Below the pieces are notes generated by a model. That model was not told where the DNA came from. It worked only from the letters and a program-made list of their open reading frames with translations, and made no database searches. This document shows, one piece after another, positions 4,320 to 7,336 of a stretch of 7,336 bases of DNA. Source of the stretch: Cyanobacteria bacterium UBA11372 (GTDB taxonomy: Bacteria; Cyanobacteriota; Cyanobacteriia; Cyanobacteriales; Aerosakkonemataceae); NCBI GenBank assembly GCA_003486675.1, contig DNGG01000285.1:10491-17826 (forward strand), written 5' to 3'. Every line of letters begins with the position of its first letter. Position 1 is the stretch's first letter. The position numbers and the translations under genes were made by a program.

Positions 4320-5516
4320 CTAATGTCTAACATTGGTTTTCTTTCCCATCTGATGCCAAGCTTGATAAAACTCTGGATAGGGCATTTCTTGGGCGCATTC
4401 CCAGATCAGTTCGTGGCAGTTTTTGTAAAGGTCAAAATTGGTTTGATAGACTTGATCGGATAGGCAGTGTTGCAAAGCTGAAACAAGTGAAGGCATCTGT
4501 TCTTTTTGCACAATTTTCCCCAAACTTTTAGCGGCAATCCTACGGATATCATCAGATTCAGTTGTTTCTATAATCCCGGCTAATGAAGCGATCGCTATTT
4601 CATTTCCTAAGCCAATTTTCCCCAAACTGTCAGCGGCAATCCTACGGATATCATCAGATTCAGTTGTTTCTATAATCCGCAATAATGAAGCGATCGCTGT
4701 TTCATTTCCTAAGCCAATTTTCCCCAAACTGTCAGCGGCAATCCTACGGATATCATCAGATTCAGTTGTTTCTATAATTTGTGCTAATGAAGCGATCGCT
4801 GTTTCATTTCCCGGGTCAATTTCCCCCAAATTGGCAGCGGCTCTCTTACGGATATATTCAGATTCAGTAGTTTCTATAATCCGCAATAATGCAGCGCTCG
4901 CTGTTTTATTTCCTGGGTCAATTTCCCCCAAATTGGCAGCGGCTTTCCAACGGATATCATCAGATTCAGTTGTTTCTATAATCCTCACATATGAAGCGAT
5001 CGCTGTTTCATTTCCTGGGTCAATTTTCCCCAAAATGTAAGCGACTATCCAAAAGATATAACCAAATTTAGTAGTTTCTATAATCCGCAATAATGAAGCG
5101 ATCGCTGTTTCATTTTCTAAGCCAATTTTCTCCAAGCTGCCATTTCGCCCCAAGTCTGCCAGAGATATCCAGACAGGGAAGCCTAAATTTTTCTCTAATA
5201 CCCATTCAGCTATAGTTTGCAACAGGGTAGTTTTCCCCGCACCAGCTTCGCCAATTAAAGCGATTTGCTTTTGCTTGGTTTTGCCTTCCCTCTGTGCGAT
5301 AATTTGAGTCAAAAAAGCTTCATGCTCAAATCGTTGCTTTTCTTCATATTGGGGTTCGTACAGACGCGATCCGGTTTCTGGAGAAAAGGGACTGCGTTCA
5401 AATTTATCCGATTTTGTCCGCTGCACCAATGCTAACGGAACATAAATGCGATCGCGCTCAAATGTATCATCTTCCCCCTGCATCAAAGGATTGCTACTCA
5501 GTCGCCGAGGCAGCAT
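4320..5516 (-). CDS. STAND/NACHT-like P-loop protein with six HEAT repeats, NTPase core shortened
   Basis: This 398-residue product has an N-terminal linker containing YVPLALVQR and FSPETGSRLYEP, then a P-loop GEAGAGKTT at 89-97 (Walker A), then LGFPVWISLADLGRNG at 111-126, the usual beginning of a NACHT-type NTPase in cyanobacteria. The rest of that domain (Walker B, sensor and winged-helix parts) is absent: at residue 130 the chain passes straight into six 34-residue HEAT-like repeats (130-333, pattern KIGLGNETAIASLLRIIETT then ESDDIRRIAADSLG). A C-terminal tail (334-398) contains LIWECAQEMPYPEFYQAWH. The usual family role is a signal-sensing ATPase, some members being anti-phage; a protein without Walker B probably does not hydrolyse ATP. 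Its ATG lies 6 bases after, and in frame with, the TGA of the upstream HTH frame, so it is probably the second half of one gene. AGG just before the ATG is only a weak ribosome site. Confidence 0.75.
   Translation of the reverse strand: MLPRRLSSNPLMQGEDDTFERDRIYVPLALVQRTKSDKFERSPFSPETGSRLYEPQYEEKQRFEHEAFLTQIIAQREGKTKQKQIALIGEAGAGKTTLLQTIAEWVLEKNLGFPVWISLADLGRNGSLEKIGLENETAIASLLRIIETTKFGYIFWIVAYILGKIDPGNETAIASYVRIIETTESDDIRWKAAANLGEIDPGNKTASAALLRIIETTESEYIRKRAAANLGEIDPGNETAIASLAQIIETTESDDIRRIAADSLGKIGLGNETAIASLLRIIETTESDDIRRIAADSLGKIGLGNEIAIASLAGIIETTESDDIRRIAAKSLGKIVQKEQMPSLVSALQHCLSDQVYQTNFDLYKNCHELIWECAQEMPYPEFYQAWHQMGKKTNVRH
4518..5129 (-). repeat. Six tandem 102-bp repeats encoding HEAT units
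   Basis: Six units of exactly 102 bases encode the HEAT-like repeats. Units 4 to 6 are nearly identical at DNA level, while units 1 to 3 vary in the second helix (for example KFGYIFWIVAYILG in unit 1). Most units carry a HIP1 octamer at the AIAS codons (examples near 4588, 4691, 4793, 4995 and 5098); unit 3 has lost it (GCGCTCGC). Near-identity points to recent unequal recombination or gene conversion. Confidence 0.85.
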
Positions 5517-5522
5517 CCTGCG

Positions 5523-5873
5523 TCAAATCTCGTGCCAGTTAATCCCAGATTGTGGGGTGGGCATCTTGCCCGCCGATTGTGGGGTGGGCATCTTGCCCGC
5601 CCCATCGCTTGGGGCTGCTACTGGAGGATCGATTAACTCTGCTAGGTTTAAGTTTAAGGCGCGTGCGATCGCTTCAGCACTACACCTATCCACATCTTCT
5701 TTTCCACCAAAAAACCGTTTAACCGTCTTCTCACTCACCCCTGCCGCGCTAGCAATATCGGCATAACTCCACACCCTGCCGAGATGATTGCGCTTCCCAG
5801 CTTTAGCTTTGGTGAGTTTCTGTTTTCCAGCTTGATTAACACGAACACTATCACGATTGCGCGATTCACTCAT
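5523..5873 (-). CDS. Helix-turn-helix protein, probably the split N-terminus of the NACHT-HEAT gene
   Basis: This 116-residue frame starts with a basic segment, then an HTH domain about 33-82 (WSYADIASAAGVSEKTVKRF, then ARALNLNLAELID) like those at the N-terminus of cyanobacterial HTH-NTPase proteins. A linker follows with two copies of AGKMPTPQS at about 91-109, encoded by a palindromic repeat, and the frame ends GINWHEI before TGA at 5523-5525. Nine bases beyond, in the same frame, the HEAT-repeat protein begins; the join GINWHEI-X-RRMLPRRLSSNPL reads as continuous sequence. The TGA is followed by C, a context prone to readthrough. A readthrough product would have about 517 residues; otherwise this is a stand-alone small HTH protein. 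No clear Shine-Dalgarno sequence precedes the ATG at 5871-5873. Confidence 0.7.
   Translation of the reverse strand: MSESRNRDSVRVNQAGKQKLTKAKAGKRNHLGRVWSYADIASAAGVSEKTVKRFFGGKEDVDRCSAEAIARALNLNLAELIDPPVAAPSDGAGKMPTPQSAGKMPTPQSGINWHEI
5548..5601. repeat. Tandem 27-bp palindromic repeat inside the HTH gene
   Basis: Two identical 27-base units (5548-5574 and 5575-5601), each containing GGGTGGGCATCTTGCCCGCC with the hairpin GGGCA/TGCCC. The element belongs to a type of REP-like repeat widely dispersed in cyanobacterial genomes. Because 27 is divisible by three, the frame stays open and each unit adds nine residues (AGKMPTPQS) to the linker after the HTH domain. Confidence 0.8.
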
Positions 5874-5964
5874 TGCCAGCGGATGGGTGCAGTTGTCGAT
5901 ATTAATAGCTTACACAGATACATCAGTTAGATCGGGGTCATAAAAGGTAATTTAATCCTTCTGT

Positions 5965-6004
5965 CCCTATTTAGCCCTAAGTGTTCTGCAACTCTTAGAT
6001 AGGG
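5965..6004. repeat. Imperfect hairpin in the gap before the small hydrophobic ORF
   Basis: CCCTAT at 5965-5970 pairs with ATAGGG at 5999-6004, and CTAAG at 5977-5981 pairs with CTTAG at 5994-5998, with a small bulge between. It lies in the intergenic gap between the divergent HTH gene and the ORF at 6004 and could be a leader structure. Nothing else in 5874-5964 is recognisable. Confidence 0.3.
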
Positions 6005-6294
6005 TGGAATCGTTGATTTCAAATATTCAACCCATGACTGCCCAACTGCTCAAATACACCCTGCTAATTCCAGCACCCGAAGTTCAGGTTTTGATTCTAC
6101 AAGTGCTTATTATTACCTTAAAATCAGACAATATCAATCAAACCTATAAGTTGGCAATCAAAGCTGTTTACATCGATATCAAGGGCATTTTCTTAGTGTT
6201 ATCAGGCTTTCCCTTGCCGCTGGTAATTTTTTGGATGGTTATCCAGGGGACTAATTTGATTGTGGAGGCAAAGCGCGATAACGCAAATCAATAG
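6004..6294 (+). CDS. Small hydrophobic hypothetical protein
   Basis: This open frame of up to 96 residues is not recognised. Possible starts are GTG at 6004, TTG at 6013 (with GGTGGA just upstream) and ATG at 6034, which gives 86 residues. The centre is hydrophobic: LLIPAPEVQVLILQVLIITL is likely an amphipathic or membrane-associated helix, and IFLVLSGFPLPLVIFWMVIQ is a likely membrane segment; the end is polar and charged (VEAKRDNANQ). It stands alone, divergent from the HTH gene. It could be a small membrane protein or chance coding; there is no strong ribosome binding site for the ATG. Confidence 0.4.
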   Translation: MESLISNIQPMTAQLLKYTLLIPAPEVQVLILQVLIITLKSDNINQTYKLAIKAVYIDIKGIFLVLSGFPLPLVIFWMVIQGTNLIVEAKRDNANQ

Positions 6295-6456
6295 ACTGGT
6301 TGCATAAGTACCCAGACTCAGATCTTCCACCACGGCTAACACCTTAGTTTCTTGCAAATAGCTAAACTTGAAAGCCTAGATATCTCGTCTTGAAACCCGG
6401 TTTTTCCAGGCTTGTTGACAATGGTGCAAGATGTGAGCAGAAATAAATTTCTGGCT

Positions 6457-6484
6457 GTAGAGACGTTACATGTAACGTCTCTAC
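6457..6484. repeat. Perfect 28-bp palindrome
   Basis: GTAGAGACGTTACA followed directly by its inverse TGTAACGTCTCTAC, with no spacer. Palindromes of this GTAGAGACGTT type are abundant dispersed elements in filamentous cyanobacteria. The 6295-6456 stretch before it holds no gene or structure I can support. Confidence 0.8.
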
Positions 6485-6487
6485 TAA

Positions 6488-6505
6488 AACCCGTTTTAAC
6501 GGGTT
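6488..6505. repeat. Short perfect hairpin AACCCGTT/AACGGGTT
   Basis: An 8-bp stem with a 2-base loop, immediately after the 28-bp palindrome. It could be part of the same repeat cluster or a weak bidirectional terminator. Confidence 0.5.
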
Positions 6506-6519
6506 AGAAGATGCCTCGT

Positions 6520-6631
6520 ATGCCTAGTTTCCAGGTGGAACCTGGAAATGCAGTCAGGAGGTTCCGGCCTCCTTTGATATAGGGAGGCCGGAGCCTCCGC
6601 GCGTTGCGTTACCAGGCCGGAGCCTGGTAAC
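6520..6631. repeat. Three consecutive hairpins beyond the DUF2079-like gene
   Basis: Hairpin 1 is TTTCCAGGT/ACCTGGAAA at 6528-6548 with loop GGA. Hairpin 2 is a 16-bp stem (one G-T pair) between 6557-6572 and 6583-6598 with a 10-base loop. Hairpin 3 is GTTACCAGGC/GCCTGGTAAC at 6608-6631 with a CGGA loop. The block follows the minus-strand DUF2079-like stop and may act as its terminator. Hairpin 1 and its right flank (ATGCAGTC) recur beside ppk1 at 4167-4194. Confidence 0.75.
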
Positions 6632-6653
6632 GAGGTGAATGCGATCTAGGCGA

Positions 6654-7336
6654 TTACTTGCTATTGACAATTGACTTCCATTGTGCTAAAGGTTGCGGCT
6701 TAGAAGCGACAGCTTTTTTGAGCAAAACTACACCATCTTTTAGATCGATGATGCCGTATTCGCGATCGCTAGTAACCCATTTAACAGTACTCAAGCTATC
6801 CTGTAAGGTTTGGCGATCGCCTCTAAAAGCGGCTTGATACTGCTGCAACTGCCAGATATCTGCGATCGCATAATCTACTTTTACCACCTGTCCCTCATCG
6901 TTGCGGAACTTCAACGAGGGAAAGCGGATAATTGCGCGACGGCCTGAAAGATGTGGCACGATAAACGTTGTTGCCGATACGCTGGCATCGGGTGGAATTT
7001 GTTTTAGCAGAGAACGAATTGCTGTCGCGTGTTGCCACTGACGAGTTAGCGGCACGTAAACCCAAGGTTGAATCGAATCGGGTATTATAAACGATAGCGT
7101 GCGATTTGGATTGGAAGTAAAGCTAAAAAACAGCGAAATACACAGACAAATAGTCCAAAATCGCCGCATCGAGAGTTTCAGCCATTTTGGGTGCTGCGCG
7201 AACCAGTTTATCCCCCGGTCGATGATTTTATGCCATCCTGTAAGCGATCGCAGCCAGTACAAGGGCTTGAAAACAAACTCGCGCAAGGGTGTATCTAGAA
7301 GAGTTTCGCGACCTTTCCACCACAGAATAGCACCGT
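6654..7336 (-). CDS. DUF2079-like membrane protein, C-terminal part (partial)
   Basis: The frame is open from the window edge to TAA at 6654-6656 and shows 226 residues; the start lies outside. It begins GAILWWKGRETLLDTPLREF, so an internal TTG (7284-7286) is not a real start. A hydrophobic stretch, FWTICLCISLFFSFTS, is probably the last membrane helix. The soluble tail has SNPNRTLSFIIPDSIQPWVYV, IPPDASVSATTFIVPHLSGR and a mixed segment ending QWKSIVNSK. From memory this resembles the C-terminus of cyanobacterial DUF2079 proteins, multi-spanning membrane proteins related in layout to glycosyltransferases of the GT-C type; the exact function is unknown. The 3' end has a decayed duplicate at 4230-4290, and a hairpin cluster follows the stop. 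Confidence 0.75.
   Translation of the reverse strand, partial: GAILWWKGRETLLDTPLREFVFKPLYWLRSLTGWHKIIDRGINWFAQHPKWLKLSMRRFWTICLCISLFFSFTSNPNRTLSFIIPDSIQPWVYVPLTRQWQHATAIRSLLKQIPPDASVSATTFIVPHLSGRRAIIRFPSLKFRNDEGQVVKVDYAIADIWQLQQYQAAFRGDRQTLQDSLSTVKWVTSDREYGIIDLKDGVVLLKKAVASKPQPLAQWKSIVNSK

Noticed and set aside
4831..5040. Plus-strand frame of 69 residues antisense to the HEAT repeats
   Set aside because: Its repeated peptide is only the mirror of the 102-bp DNA repeat.
4518..5129. Regular 102-bp repeats as a CRISPR array
   Set aside because: The repeats are contiguous, in frame and encode HEAT units; there are no unique spacers.
5523..5525. TGA as a selenocysteine codon
   Set aside because: No hairpin just downstream is evident, and neither the protein family nor cyanobacteria generally give reason to expect selenocysteine.

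Overview
The window looks like chromosomal (or possibly plasmid) DNA of a cyanobacterium, probably a filamentous one. GCGATCGC (HIP1) octamers recur from end to end, the polyphosphate kinase is of cyanobacterial type, and the intergenic spaces carry short palindromic repeats of the kind common in these genomes. Family names below come from motifs I recognise by eye; no database search was possible.

Layout. 1-236: degenerate repeats, no gene. 237-992, minus strand: a tandem pair of homologous two-frame loci. Each encodes a small ribbon-helix-helix (RHH) DNA-binding protein, followed in the -1 frame by a coiled-coil segment with no ATG or GTG of its own. The pair is preceded (about 1000-1093) by three good and one weak copy of ATTTTACCCRTGTA and by what look like divergent promoters. 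1135-1183: an orphan, perfect Shine-Dalgarno sequence. 1273-1692, plus strand: an unrecognised small gene whose 3' end looks damaged (traces continue to 1800). 1911-4121, plus strand: intact polyphosphate kinase (ppk1). 4141-4290: palindromic repeats and a decayed copy of the 3' end of the DUF2079-like gene. 4320-5873, minus strand: a helix-turn-helix / NTPase / HEAT-repeat gene of STAND (NACHT-like) type, split by an in-frame TGA, carrying a translated palindromic repeat and apparently missing most of its NTPase domain. 6004-6294, plus strand: a small hydrophobic hypothetical protein. 6295-6653: a cluster of palindromes. 6654-7336, minus strand: the C-terminal part of a DUF2079-like membrane protein that runs off the window.

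How the parts fit. ppk1 is housekeeping phosphate metabolism. The RHH pair looks like an autoregulated operon in which a DNA-binding domain can be joined to a coiled coil by -1 frameshifting: copy 1 has the heptamer G GGA AAC in exact phase, and copy 2 has a G5 run at the same codon. This is the most unusual feature of the window. The HTH-NTPase-HEAT locus resembles a signalling or defence ATPase that is now degenerating or split. It lies between two related segments (a hairpin plus the DUF2079-like gene tail, near 4160-4290 and 6520-6711), which suggests a past segmental duplication or recombination around it.
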